From contig JAEZPW010000040.1 in the NCBI GenBank assembly GCA_023441255.1, positions 1 to 22,977 of the forward strand: a stretch of DNA of 22,977 nt, read 5' to 3'. Shown piece after piece: positions 1 to 6,982 of the stretch (the stretch's first letter is position 1; each line of letters opens with the position of its first letter). Below the pieces are notes generated by a model. The model worked only from the letters and a program-made list of their open reading frames with translations, did not search any database and had not been told where the DNA came from. This DNA comes from Acidobacteriota bacterium. Its GTDB lineage: Bacteria; Acidobacteriota; Terriglobia; Terriglobales; Acidobacteriaceae. The position numbers were made by a program, and so were the translations under genes.

Positions 1-148
1 CACCACCAATATCATGTTCAACAACAACCCCAGCGTCATCACCCTGGGCACCCCGGAAAGCATGGTCGAATCGGGCGCCCAGGCCAGTTTCTGCAACTCC
101 GGCAGCGCCAGCGGCAGCGGCGCAGTCAGCTATACGAAAGGCTGCTAA
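1..148 (+). CDS. C-terminal fragment of a beta-helix exoprotein, paralogue of the protein at 10614-12845 (5' end outside the window)
   Basis: The reading frame starting at base 2 is open for 48 codons to a TAA at 146-148. It encodes the same C-terminus as the large secreted protein ending at 12845, from TTNIMFNNNP through SGSGAVSYT and ending KGC where the other copy ends SGC. At DNA level I count five differences in 148 bases, and the similarity ends at the stop codon. It is therefore the tail of a second, largely off-window copy or relative of that gene. The visible part matches the last strands of a right-handed parallel beta-helix plus a Ser/Gly-rich tail with one Cys before the last Gly-Cys. 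Whether the N-terminal domains (DUF4082, Ig) are also shared cannot be seen. No intrinsic terminator follows it, unlike the other copy. Function unknown, presumably extracellular. Confidence 0.85.
   Translation, partial: TTNIMFNNNPSVITLGTPESMVESGAQASFCNSGSASGSGAVSYTKGC
1..148 (+). repeat. Direct repeat, left copy (matches 12698-12845)
   Basis: Bases 1-148 align without gaps to 12698-12845 (offset 12697) with five mismatches by hand count: one silent change (agt/agc), three in a two-codon cluster just before the end, and one in the stop codon (TAA versus TGA). Similarity stops at the stop codon. The left limit of the repeat lies outside the window. Confidence 0.93.
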
Positions 149-203
149 GCGGACGCTCGTGTTAAAGCTGTGCCCGGCCCCAGTGTGGGACCTGAGCGGA
201 TAC

Positions 204-232
204 GTTACGGCGACTTCCTAAGTAGCTATACT
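204..232 (+). promoter_or_regulatory. Weak candidate promoter upstream of the AMIN-domain gene
   Basis: The 97-base gap 149-245 contains TATACT at 227-232, a good -10 hexamer. The hexamer 17 bases upstream (GTTACG, 204-209) is a poor -35. The ATG at 246 lies only about 14 bases after the -10, implying a very short leader, and no clear Shine-Dalgarno sequence is visible. Nothing else recognisable lies in this gap apart from a weak, interrupted inverted repeat around 170-190. Confidence 0.25.
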
Positions 233-245
233 TGTATTCGCTTTC

Positions 246-1421
246 ATGTCTACGTTGCGCAGAACGACTTTGCTGTTCGCAGGGGTCTGCTGGATCGCGC
301 AGGCGGGATCGGCGGCGGCAGAAGGACGGGTACCTTCGTTCGCACCAGAAACGCCGAGAGTGGCCGAAGTGAAGGTCGTGCCAGGCCCGGTCGCCGTCGA
401 CGTGGAAGTGAGCACTACAGCGGCGCCGTCCATACGGACTAGCCGACTGCGTAAACCTGACAGACTTATCTTCGACTTCCCTAATTTCCAAACGGTCAGC
501 CGGCACATTCACATCGAAGGCACGGTCGCACTTTCGGTACGAACTGCCATGTATCAGTTCGATCCTCCCGTTGCCCGGCTGGTGATCGATCTGGCTCAGA
601 ATGGCAGCTACCAGATTCACTCCTCAGGCGGGAAAACTCTGATCCGAGTCGAATCGCAAAAGCCGCATGACGACGGAGAGAACAAGATCGCAGTCCGCAA
701 GAACCTGCCACGCACCCAGGGTGAAATGCTGCGCTTCACGATCACTGAGGGACCCGCAAGAGTTGTGAGGCCGCGGACTCGAGTAGACGTCGACGCGAAT
801 GGCTTACTGACTGTCCAGGCCGAGGGTTGGGGGTTTGGGAACGTACTCGACGAAGTCGCCGCGCGTCTGGGAGCAGAGATCGAATTCGCCGACGACCGTG
901 CCCGGACAACACTCCTCAGCACCGCCAAAGCGAAAGTCACGCTGAACCTTGGACCGGCACCGGCGGTCGATGTCCTAAAGAGCTTCTTCCAAGGTTCGCC
1001 GCTGGACTACATCATCATCGAATCGCCCGACGGACAATTACAGAAGATCATTGTGGCGGCAAACCAGAATGTAACAATGCCTGTGGCGGCGAACGAGGTT
1101 GCGATTGCCGAACGTGACGCCAGCGAATCGCCTACCGCTTCCCTGCCGGCCAGGATCGTGTCTCCGGTTCCCGGCGCGTCAATTGCTGGCGAGATCACGA
1201 TTGTTGCCGAACCTCAAAACGGCGCACCGGTCGCCGGCGTTCAGTTCAGTGTTGACGGCGCAAGCCTGGGCAACGAGATAACGCAAGAGCCTTACGAGAT
1301 CGTTTGGGACACGAGGTCGGCCACGCTCGGAACGCACGTGATAACTGCGATTACCCGCGACCGCAAAGGCAATTCAGCCGCGTCCGCCGGCGTTTCGATA
1401 ACCGTGCGAGCCGCTGACTAG
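246..1421 (+). CDS. Secreted AMIN / STN-like / Ig-like domain protein
   Basis: 391 aa from ATG. Residues 1-24 look like a Sec signal peptide (basic MSTLRR, hydrophobic core, cleavage near SAAA-EG). About residues 40-135 resemble an AMIN domain (PDRLIFDFPN, then VRTAMYQFDPPVARLVIDL), the module that targets AmiC and PilQ to the periplasm or septum by binding peptidoglycan. About residues 180-275 resemble the short N-terminal domain of secretins and TonB receptors (STN): VLDEVAARLGAEIEF followed by VTLNLGPAPAVDVLKSFF. Residues 300-389 form an Ig-like domain (IVSPVPGASIAGEITIVA ... VDGASLG ... AITRDRKGNSA). No secretin pore domain follows, so this is not a PilQ-type channel but shares its periplasmic parts. 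It converges on the acyltransferase gene at 1444 with 22 bases between stops. A role in envelope organisation or glycan export is inference. Confidence 0.85.
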   Translation: MSTLRRTTLLFAGVCWIAQAGSAAAEGRVPSFAPETPRVAEVKVVPGPVAVDVEVSTTAAPSIRTSRLRKPDRLIFDFPNFQTVSRHIHIEGTVALSVRTAMYQFDPPVARLVIDLAQNGSYQIHSSGGKTLIRVESQKPHDDGENKIAVRKNLPRTQGEMLRFTITEGPARVVRPRTRVDVDANGLLTVQAEGWGFGNVLDEVAARLGAEIEFADDRARTTLLSTAKAKVTLNLGPAPAVDVLKSFFQGSPLDYIIIESPDGQLQKIIVAANQNVTMPVAANEVAIAERDASESPTASLPARIVSPVPGASIAGEITIVAEPQNGAPVAGVQFSVDGASLGNEITQEPYEIVWDTRSATLGTHVITAITRDRKGNSAASAGVSITVRAAD

Positions 1422-1443
1422 CGGAGCGTTCGATCGTTCGCGT

Positions 1444-2079
1444 CTATGAAGAAACATTAGCTGCCGTCGCGACATCCCCAACAGAGCCGACTTGAGATGC
1501 GGGTATCTCACCGACAATGCGCGCGGGATTGCCCGCAATGATCTTATTGGCCGGGAAACACTGCGTTACGACAGCGCCAGCGCCCACCACACAGTTATCA
1601 CCCACGTCACGCATAACAACGGCATTGGCGCCGATCCAGCAATTTCGACCAATGTGGATGGTGTCGAAGGTACCCGGCTGAAGTTGGAAAGGTATGTCTG
1701 AGGAACTGGTGCCGTGCTGGTGCTTGCCGCTGATGAGATGAACACCTTCCGAGACCATGGTCCAATCGCCAATGATGGCGCGACCTATGACGGTGTTAAT
1801 ACCTGTCCATACGTTGCGGCCCACTTCTGCTTCAGAGTGTGTAAAGACGGTCCCGAAAAGGAACGCGCAGTCAAGGGGACAGCGATTGAGAACAAAACGG
1901 TAGTACACGTTGCGGAAGTACCACCCCATTTTGCCGGGAATAAGACTGAGCAGTTGCGCATGCGCGTTGAAGAACACATCGCGCCGTGCCAGCCGGCGTG
2001 CCGTGAGTTCAGCACATATGAGAGGCGAGAGCATGACGAAGGCGAAAACGTAACAGCAAAACTTCAGGCCGATTCTCAC
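1444..2079 (-). CDS. Hexapeptide-repeat acyltransferase (WbbJ/WcaF type)
   Basis: 211 aa. The frame stays open upstream to 2451, but that part lies antiparallel-frame over the membrane-protein gene and is hydrophilic nonsense. The GTG at 2077-2079 overlaps the preceding stop (GTGA), which I take as the start. The N-terminus holds one hydrophobic stretch (residues 6-23, CCYVFAFVMLSPLICA). The C-terminal half is a left-handed beta-helix: GRNVWTGINTVIG, a loop with SGKHQHG (His 120 and His 122 as catalytic candidates), HIGRNCWIGANAVVM, then NCVVGAGAVVT and AGNPARIVG. This is the pattern of CoA-dependent O-acetyltransferases that modify exopolysaccharide or O-antigen sugars. It is the last gene of the left operon, so a late decorating step is plausible. 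The exact acceptor cannot be told. Confidence 0.85.
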   Translation of the reverse strand: MRIGLKFCCYVFAFVMLSPLICAELTARRLARRDVFFNAHAQLLSLIPGKMGWYFRNVYYRFVLNRCPLDCAFLFGTVFTHSEAEVGRNVWTGINTVIGRAIIGDWTMVSEGVHLISGKHQHGTSSSDIPFQLQPGTFDTIHIGRNCWIGANAVVMRDVGDNCVVGAGAVVTQCFPANKIIAGNPARIVGEIPASQVGSVGDVATAANVSS

Positions 2080-3149
2080 GGTTCCGCAGCCCTTTCTGTG
2101 CAAAGCACAGGATCTTGCGCCGCAACGGGCGCGCTGGCGGCAGTGGCGTCCACGTCGCGCCAGACGAAGATGCATATGGCGCCAGCGACGTACACTGGCA
2201 GAAAAAGAACCGCCTGCATCACGACGCCAAAGCTGACAGCAACTTCGCGGCGCACACCCCAGATCGACAAAGCAACAACGCAAAGCAATTGATAAAGGCC
2301 AATGTTGCCGGGAGCAACGGGCAGGAGAGTGCCGAAATTGAGGGCCAGCAGCACAATCAAGGCCGCCAACAGCAAAGGAACATGAATAGCGAAAGCTTTC
2401 AAGAAGGCCACGACCGCGAGCACTTCGACGGTCCAGACCAGACAATTCCACCCGAAAGCGACCGCGACACGGCGGTGCTGAGTGATGCCTGACAACCCAT
2501 CCAGCAGACGGGCCGCTTGCCCGTCAAACGTCCGCCTGACGAACCCCGGGGCATGCGACAACACACGATCGATTAGGGCCGTCACGCGGAACCGCTGGCA
2601 AACGGATGCGTAAACTACGGCAAGCGCGAGGAGCGTGAGTACTCCGCTGGTAACTGCCAGTCGCATGGTCCATGGGGGCAACCCTGGCGTGGTTGCCAGC
2701 GCGAAGGCAACGATGATCAGCAGTAAGGCACCTTCGATGAGGCGATCGAGAATGGCCGAGCCCAGGGAGTGCCCCATGCGCACGTTGCCGCGGCAGAGCA
2801 CCCTGGCTTTCACGATATCGCCAAGTTTGCCCACGAGTATGGCGTTGGCCAGAACTCCGATCAGGTACGCCCTTATGTAGTTGCGCAGCGGTATGAGGGA
2901 TCCCTGCGGCATCAGTGCGCGCCAACGGTACGAACGCAGCACCACAGAAAGCGGCGTGAGAAGGATCACGACGGGAACGACATACGAAACGTTGAGCGCG
3001 AGAATGGTTCTCCACACCTCGATCCAACTGAACCGGGTGCACAGGAACCAGAGCGCGACCACAAGCAAGAGGTACCGCGTAACGCTTGCAAGCCCGACCC
3101 GTTCACTGGGTCTACTCTCAGTGGGCGGCGATATTGCAGATGCGTTCAA
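2076..3149 (-). CDS. Polytopic membrane protein, lysylphosphatidylglycerol synthase TM / flippase-like (UPF0104, AglD/YbhN type)
   Basis: 357 aa from a TTG start with AGGA eight bases upstream; this overlaps the previous gene by 32 bases. Later TTG/GTG codons near residue 27 are possible starts. About seven to eight hydrophobic segments are visible. Family signatures are LRSYRWRALMP (residues 71-81), ANAILVGKLGDIVKARVL (about 100-117), AILDRLIEGALLL and LPVAPGNIGLYQ near residue 280. This matches the transmembrane half of MprF and the stand-alone homologues often found in glycan loci. It lacks the cytosolic MprF aminoacyl-transferase domain. Proposed roles in the family include moving lipid-linked sugars or aminoacyl lipids across the membrane; the role here is inferred. 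It lies between an aminotransferase and an acyltransferase and is translationally linked to both. Confidence 0.85.
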   Translation of the reverse strand: MNASAISPPTESRPSERVGLASVTRYLLLVVALWFLCTRFSWIEVWRTILALNVSYVVPVVILLTPLSVVLRSYRWRALMPQGSLIPLRNYIRAYLIGVLANAILVGKLGDIVKARVLCRGNVRMGHSLGSAILDRLIEGALLLIIVAFALATTPGLPPWTMRLAVTSGVLTLLALAVVYASVCQRFRVTALIDRVLSHAPGFVRRTFDGQAARLLDGLSGITQHRRVAVAFGWNCLVWTVEVLAVVAFLKAFAIHVPLLLAALIVLLALNFGTLLPVAPGNIGLYQLLCVVALSIWGVRREVAVSFGVVMQAVLFLPVYVAGAICIFVWRDVDATAASAPVAAQDPVLCTERAAEP

Positions 3150-4278
3150 TAATGTAATCCTGGTCTTCGTCAGTCATTTCAGCGAACAACGGAAGCACGA
3201 TCGTAGTCGCGGCGGCGGCATTCGTTTCAGGCAGCAGCGCATCCCACTTCGGGTCTGAGTACGGCTGCTCGTGATGGATCGCCATGATGCCACGCCGGGT
3301 GGAAATCCCGCACTCGAGCAGGCGAGCCATCACCTCGTCCCGAGTAACGGGAGCGGACGGCAGGAGCCTGACCATGTAAGACTGGAAGTTGTGCCTGTGC
3401 CCAGTCGGTGCTTCCGGGACCTTTAGCCACGGCACTGCCCCGAGCGCTTGTGAATAGCGATTCGCGAGATACCGGCGGCGAGAGAGGAACCCGTCCATGC
3501 GTGCGAGTTGTGCCAGCCCGACGGCAGCCTGAATATCGGTCATTCTGTAATTCCAACCGACTTCATCGTAGTGCTCGAATACGACTTGCCCGGAGGAGTG
3601 GCGTTTAAGGTCGGAAACACTCATGGCGTGCTGCCGGAGACGACGGATGCGTTCGGCAAGTGCGCCGTCAGCTGTCGTAATCATGCCCCCTTCGCCGGTC
3701 GTGAGGATCTTGCGCGGGTGGAAACTGAAACAGGCCGCGACGGAGTGGGGGCGACCTATGCGTTGGCCCGCGTACTCGGACCCAATGGCGCAAGCAGCGT
3801 CCTCAACAAGCATTACGCCGCGCCGGCCGGCAATTGCCGCGATTTCGTCAATGGCTGCCGGCAGTCCAATCTGATGGACGAGCAGAATGGCCCGCGTTCG
3901 AGGTGTGACCGCTTCCTCGGCTCGATCCGGCGACATGTTGTAAGTGTCGCGATCGATGTCTACGAACACGGGGACGGCCCCCGCATGCACGATCGCATTT
4001 GCAGTTGCGATAAACGACAAGCTGGGACACAGAACTTCGTCACCTGGACGAACGCCCGCAGCCACCAACGCCAGATGCAGTGCCGTCGTACACGAAGAAA
4101 CGGCGATCGCGTTCTCCGCACCCACGTAGGCAGCGAACCGCTTTTCGAACTCGGCGACAACAGGTCCCTGACTGACCCAGCCACTACGTAGTACTTCGGC
4201 GACTGCCCGCTCCTCCTCGAGACCGAGGAAAGGCTTGGCAACGGGGATGGTCTTGCGTACACCCGGCTGACTGCTCAT
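3118..4278 (-). CDS. DegT/DnrJ/EryC1/StrS family PLP-dependent sugar aminotransferase (second copy in the operon)
   Basis: 386 aa. The ATG at 4276-4278 overlaps the epimerase stop (ATGA) and has GGGAG eight bases upstream, so it is preferred over an in-frame upstream codon at 4329. The fold-type I sugar aminotransferase pattern is clear: SCTTALHLAL (residues 62-71), VFVDID, EDAACAIGSE (Asp160 to contact the pyridine nitrogen), and SFHPRKILTTGEGGM with Lys190 as the PLP Schiff-base lysine. NYRMTDIQAAVGLAQL and HHEQPY are also typical. Such enzymes transfer an amino group, usually from glutamate, to the keto carbon of a nucleotide-activated 3- or 4-keto sugar. The neighbouring epimerase/dehydratase-like gene could make the keto sugar. 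Which carbon is aminated cannot be decided from the sequence. Confidence 0.93.
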   Translation of the reverse strand: MSSQPGVRKTIPVAKPFLGLEEERAVAEVLRSGWVSQGPVVAEFEKRFAAYVGAENAIAVSSCTTALHLALVAAGVRPGDEVLCPSLSFIATANAIVHAGAVPVFVDIDRDTYNMSPDRAEEAVTPRTRAILLVHQIGLPAAIDEIAAIAGRRGVMLVEDAACAIGSEYAGQRIGRPHSVAACFSFHPRKILTTGEGGMITTADGALAERIRRLRQHAMSVSDLKRHSSGQVVFEHYDEVGWNYRMTDIQAAVGLAQLARMDGFLSRRRYLANRYSQALGAVPWLKVPEAPTGHRHNFQSYMVRLLPSAPVTRDEVMARLLECGISTRRGIMAIHHEQPYSDPKWDALLPETNAAAATTIVLPLFAEMTDEDQDYIIERICNIAAH

Positions 4279-5264
4279 TTGCCCGCTCCCATAGAGTTTC
4301 TGAGTGTTTCTTTCTGCGCCGCACGCCATCGCACCAGTTCACCAAGCCCCTGATCGAGTGCGACTGCGGCTCGGAAGCCGAGCATCTTTTCAGCTTTCTC
4401 GATGCCCGCCCGTCGGGCGCGAACATTCGCGACCACACGCGCTTCCCTGCGCACCGGCCGCAAGGTGCTTCCAGTCACGGAAAGGAGCATGTCGCAGAGC
4501 TCGTTCAGCGTGGTCTGCACGCCGGTGCCGATGTTAAACACTTCGTCCGTCACGTCACTCTTGAGGGCCAGGATGTTGGCACGAGCGACATCGTCTACGT
4601 AAACGAAATCCATGGATTGTAGCCCGTCGCCGAAAATCTGGGGTGGCCTCCCTTCATCGACAGCATCGAGCCAGCGGATGAGCACCTCGGTGTAGACGCC
4701 GGTGATATCCATTCTCGGTCCGTACACGTTGAAGTATCGGAACGCGACGTACGGAAGACCGTAGGTCGTGTAGAACGCCCGGAGCATCTGCTCGTTGGCT
4801 ATTTTGCCCGCGCCATAGAGTGTTCGGTTGTTGAAAGGGTGGGCTTCGTCCATCGGGAGATATGAAGGGTCTCCGTAAACCGAAGCAGAGGACGCGGCGA
4901 TTACTCTTTTGACTTTGTGCCGAACGGCGGACTCGAGGACGTTGAGTGTGCCGTCAATCAACACCTCGATCGCTTCGCGGGGCGCCTCAGCACAACGAGT
5001 GATACGAAGCGCCGCTTCGTGGAAGATGTAGTCCGTTCCGGCAACCAGCGAATCGACAAGGTCACGGTCCCTGATGTCGCCCTCAATAACTTTCACTTTG
5101 CCGCTTGGGACAGCAGCGGCCAAATTCGCCATGGTTCCACGTACGAAGTTGTCTATTACAAGTATCTCGCCGGCACCCTCTTGTAAGAGCTGGTCGATGA
5201 TCGTGCTACCGACGAAACCTGCGCCACCTGTAACCAGGATGCGGCTTCCACGTATGTCGTTCAT
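4275..5264 (-). CDS. NAD-dependent nucleotide-sugar epimerase/dehydratase (extended SDR)
   Basis: 329 aa from ATG, overlapping the upstream GT2 stop by four bases (ATGA) with GAGG just before it. The Rossmann motif is TGGAGFVG (residues 12-19). The catalytic set is Ser125/Ser126 (ASSASVYG) with Tyr150 and Lys154 (YGAGK). RYFNVYGPR near residue 176 and FVYVDDVARAN near 220 are the usual substrate-domain signatures. It is closest in pattern to UDP-glucose 4-epimerase-like proteins (including UDP-GlcNAc C4-epimerases of O-antigen loci), but 4,6-dehydratases and related SDRs share these motifs. The HEAALRITRCAE stretch replaces the commoner HLAA. It is placed between a GT2 and an aminotransferase, so it probably acts in the cytosol on a UDP- or dTDP-sugar used for this glycan. 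Confidence 0.92.
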   Translation of the reverse strand: MNDIRGSRILVTGGAGFVGSTIIDQLLQEGAGEILVIDNFVRGTMANLAAAVPSGKVKVIEGDIRDRDLVDSLVAGTDYIFHEAALRITRCAEAPREAIEVLIDGTLNVLESAVRHKVKRVIAASSASVYGDPSYLPMDEAHPFNNRTLYGAGKIANEQMLRAFYTTYGLPYVAFRYFNVYGPRMDITGVYTEVLIRWLDAVDEGRPPQIFGDGLQSMDFVYVDDVARANILALKSDVTDEVFNIGTGVQTTLNELCDMLLSVTGSTLRPVRREARVVANVRARRAGIEKAEKMLGFRAAVALDQGLGELVRWRAAQKETLRNSMGAGK

Positions 5265-6259
5265 TGATTCCTCGAATTAGAAACGTTCACCTGTTCAACA
5301 GCGTCAGTCCAATAGTCCCCGGAGTCCGAGTCCCCCTCACCCAAGCGCGCCTGAACGACGAATGGGGGGCTGCCCCTTACATCGTCTGCAATGCGCCACA
5401 GGTACTCGCCGATAAGACCGAGCATCAGCAACTGGAATCCCGAGACGAGCAAAAGGACGATCATCAGGGAGGACCAGCCTGGAATTGGCTGCCCTATCAG
5501 GAGCTTGTTGAGAGCGATAAAGACGGCGTAGGCGAATCCAAGCGCCGAAACAGCCATGCCGGAATACGAGATGAAGCGGATCGGAGAGAAGGAAAAGGCG
5601 ACGAAGGAGTCGACGAACAGCTTGATCTTCTTCCGAACCGTCCACTTCGACTCGCCCGCGCGGCGCTGCTGCCGGTCGTAAGGAATTGACACCTGCCTGA
5701 ATCCCGTCCACATCACCTGGGCGAATAACGACGTGTTCTTCTGCCGCCAACGCAGGACAGCCTGGCACACAGACCGGCGCATCATCACGACGTCGGCGCC
5801 TGTCTCCGGCCAGGAAGACACAGCGTAGCGACGCATGAGCCGGTGGTAGATGTTGGCGAACTTGATGGTAAGCCACGGATCCTGCCGCCGACTGCGAACA
5901 GCCAGAACTACGTCCGCCTTTCCCTCCATCTCGGCGAGCATCTTCGGGATCAGTTCCGGAGGGTCCTGAAGATCGGCAGCCATAATCATCACGTAGTCGC
6001 CTCGCGCTTCGCCAACGCCCGCCAGACACGCCGCATGAGAACCGAAGTTGCGCGAGAGTCTCAGGGCGCGCACACGCGAATCGAGGAGGTGAAGGCTGGC
6101 GAGCTGAAACGGAGTGTTGTCATTCGAGCCGTCGTCTACGAAGAGGAACTCGAACGTATACGTCGGCATTGCCGATGTAATCTCGTTCAACCGCTCATAA
6201 AGCGGCAGCAGGTTGGGCGACTCGTTGTAGGCGGGAATGACGATAGAGACCAGCGGCAT
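5261..6259 (-). CDS. GT2 glycosyltransferase, GtrB/ArnC/DPM1-like, membrane-anchored
   Basis: 332 aa from ATG, with a GGGGGAG Shine-Dalgarno run six bases upstream and a 3-base gap after the preceding stop. The GT-A catalytic domain starts at once (VSIVIPAYNE), with the nucleotide-binding DDGS at 42-45, DLQDP at 96-100 carrying the metal-binding acidic residue, and RRAGESKW (199-206), the conserved motif of polyprenyl-phosphate sugar transferases. Two C-terminal transmembrane helices (about 228-250 and 264-286) follow, as in GtrB. Family members move glucose or a modified sugar from a nucleotide donor to undecaprenyl phosphate on the inner leaflet, for later transfer by a GT-C enzyme. The GT-C-like protein at 17101-18633 could be such a partner, but this is inference. 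Confidence 0.93.
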   Translation of the reverse strand: MPLVSIVIPAYNESPNLLPLYERLNEITSAMPTYTFEFLFVDDGSNDNTPFQLASLHLLDSRVRALRLSRNFGSHAACLAGVGEARGDYVMIMAADLQDPPELIPKMLAEMEGKADVVLAVRSRRQDPWLTIKFANIYHRLMRRYAVSSWPETGADVVMMRRSVCQAVLRWRQKNTSLFAQVMWTGFRQVSIPYDRQQRRAGESKWTVRKKIKLFVDSFVAFSFSPIRFISYSGMAVSALGFAYAVFIALNKLLIGQPIPGWSSLMIVLLLVSGFQLLMLGLIGEYLWRIADDVRGSPPFVVQARLGEGDSDSGDYWTDAVEQVNVSNSRNQ

Positions 6260-6262
6260 GGC

Positions 6263-6982
6263 TCACTCCCCCACCGTGGATGTCTTTTCAGGAATCCGCG
6301 TACGGATCACGCGCGCCGGTGAACCGGCGACGATGGCGTAGTCAGGGACGTCGTGGGTGACGACCGAGCCCGCACCCACGATCGAATTGCGCCCGATGCG
6401 AACGCCGGGAAGAATGACGGCGTTCACTCCGACATCGGCTCCGTAGCCGATGACAACAGGCTTTATAACCAGGTCCGTGGCGATCACCGGCACATCAACT
6501 GGATCTCCGGTGTGGGCCGAGCCAAGAACTTTCGCACCGGGCCCCCAGCCGACGTAGTCTTCGATAACGAGGTTGCGCGCATCGAAGTAAGCCTGTGGCC
6601 CAACCCAGACATGATTGCCGATCCTGCACGTACCGTCGAACCGGCCCTGGATCATTGCCTGCGCACCGAGAAAGACGGAGTCCCCGAATTCCATGGTCTC
6701 CGGGTGTTTCAAAACGACGTCAGGGCCAACCTGCAGACCGTTCCCTACACTGCGGCACAAAGCGCGCAGGCAGACTCGCCGGAACGCATAGTCGAAAGAG
6801 TCCTCCCCGGACCTGTAGCGCGCGAACATCGAATGCAGGTCGTCGCGCGATTTGGTCCTTCTAAGCCACTGGGCACACTCCACCTCCCATGGCTCATCGG
6901 GAGAGACTTCCTTGCGCCCGAACGTTGCGGCTACGGAACGGACGGCTTCTACGCCGTTGTTGTCATCTGGGCCAGCCGGCAT
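6263..6982 (-). CDS. Hexapeptide-repeat acetyltransferase with N-terminal extension
   Basis: 239 aa from ATG, with AGGAG eight bases upstream, overlapping the preceding aminotransferase stop by 34 bases. Residues 1-75 form a mostly alpha-helical, charged extension (PWEVECAQWLRR, SFDYAFRRVCLRALCRSV). From about residue 83 the hexapeptide beta-helix runs to the end: QVGPDVVLKHPETMEFGDSVFLG, RIGNHVWVGPQAYFD, a loop with GSAHTGD (His157, likely catalytic), VIGYGADVGVNAVILPGVRIGRNSIVGAGSVV (read in two parts) and AGSPARVI. This is the pattern of CoA-dependent sugar O- or N-acetyltransferases. Its place directly after the aminotransferase and before the GT2 suggests that it acts on the same nucleotide sugar or on the nascent repeat unit. 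Confidence 0.9.
   Translation of the reverse strand: MPAGPDDNNGVEAVRSVAATFGRKEVSPDEPWEVECAQWLRRTKSRDDLHSMFARYRSGEDSFDYAFRRVCLRALCRSVGNGLQVGPDVVLKHPETMEFGDSVFLGAQAMIQGRFDGTCRIGNHVWVGPQAYFDARNLVIEDYVGWGPGAKVLGSAHTGDPVDVPVIATDLVIKPVVIGYGADVGVNAVILPGVRIGRNSIVGAGSVVTHDVPDYAIVAGSPARVIRTRIPEKTSTVGE

Noticed and set aside
163..190. Possible terminator hairpin after the left beta-helix fragment
   Set aside because: The stem is short and interrupted by a mismatch (CCCA-GTG-TGGG core) and there is no T run.
1422..1445. Inverted repeat between the convergent AMIN and acyltransferase genes
   Set aside because: Only a CGATCG core is palindromic; the flanks do not pair, so no terminator is called.
2080..2451. 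N-terminal extension of the acyltransferase frame upstream of 2079
   Set aside because: It lies in another frame over the membrane-protein gene, shows no acyltransferase features, and a GTGA-coupled start exists at 2079.
3508..4191. 227-codon plus-strand frame opposite the aminotransferase gene
   Set aside because: It is an antisense shadow: the minus strand encodes a complete PLP enzyme with all its motifs, and the plus-strand product shows no domain or ribosome binding site.
4279..4329. Upstream in-frame start for the second aminotransferase
   Set aside because: It would overlap the epimerase by 55 bases, whereas the ATG at 4278 is coupled to the stop and preceded by GGGAG.
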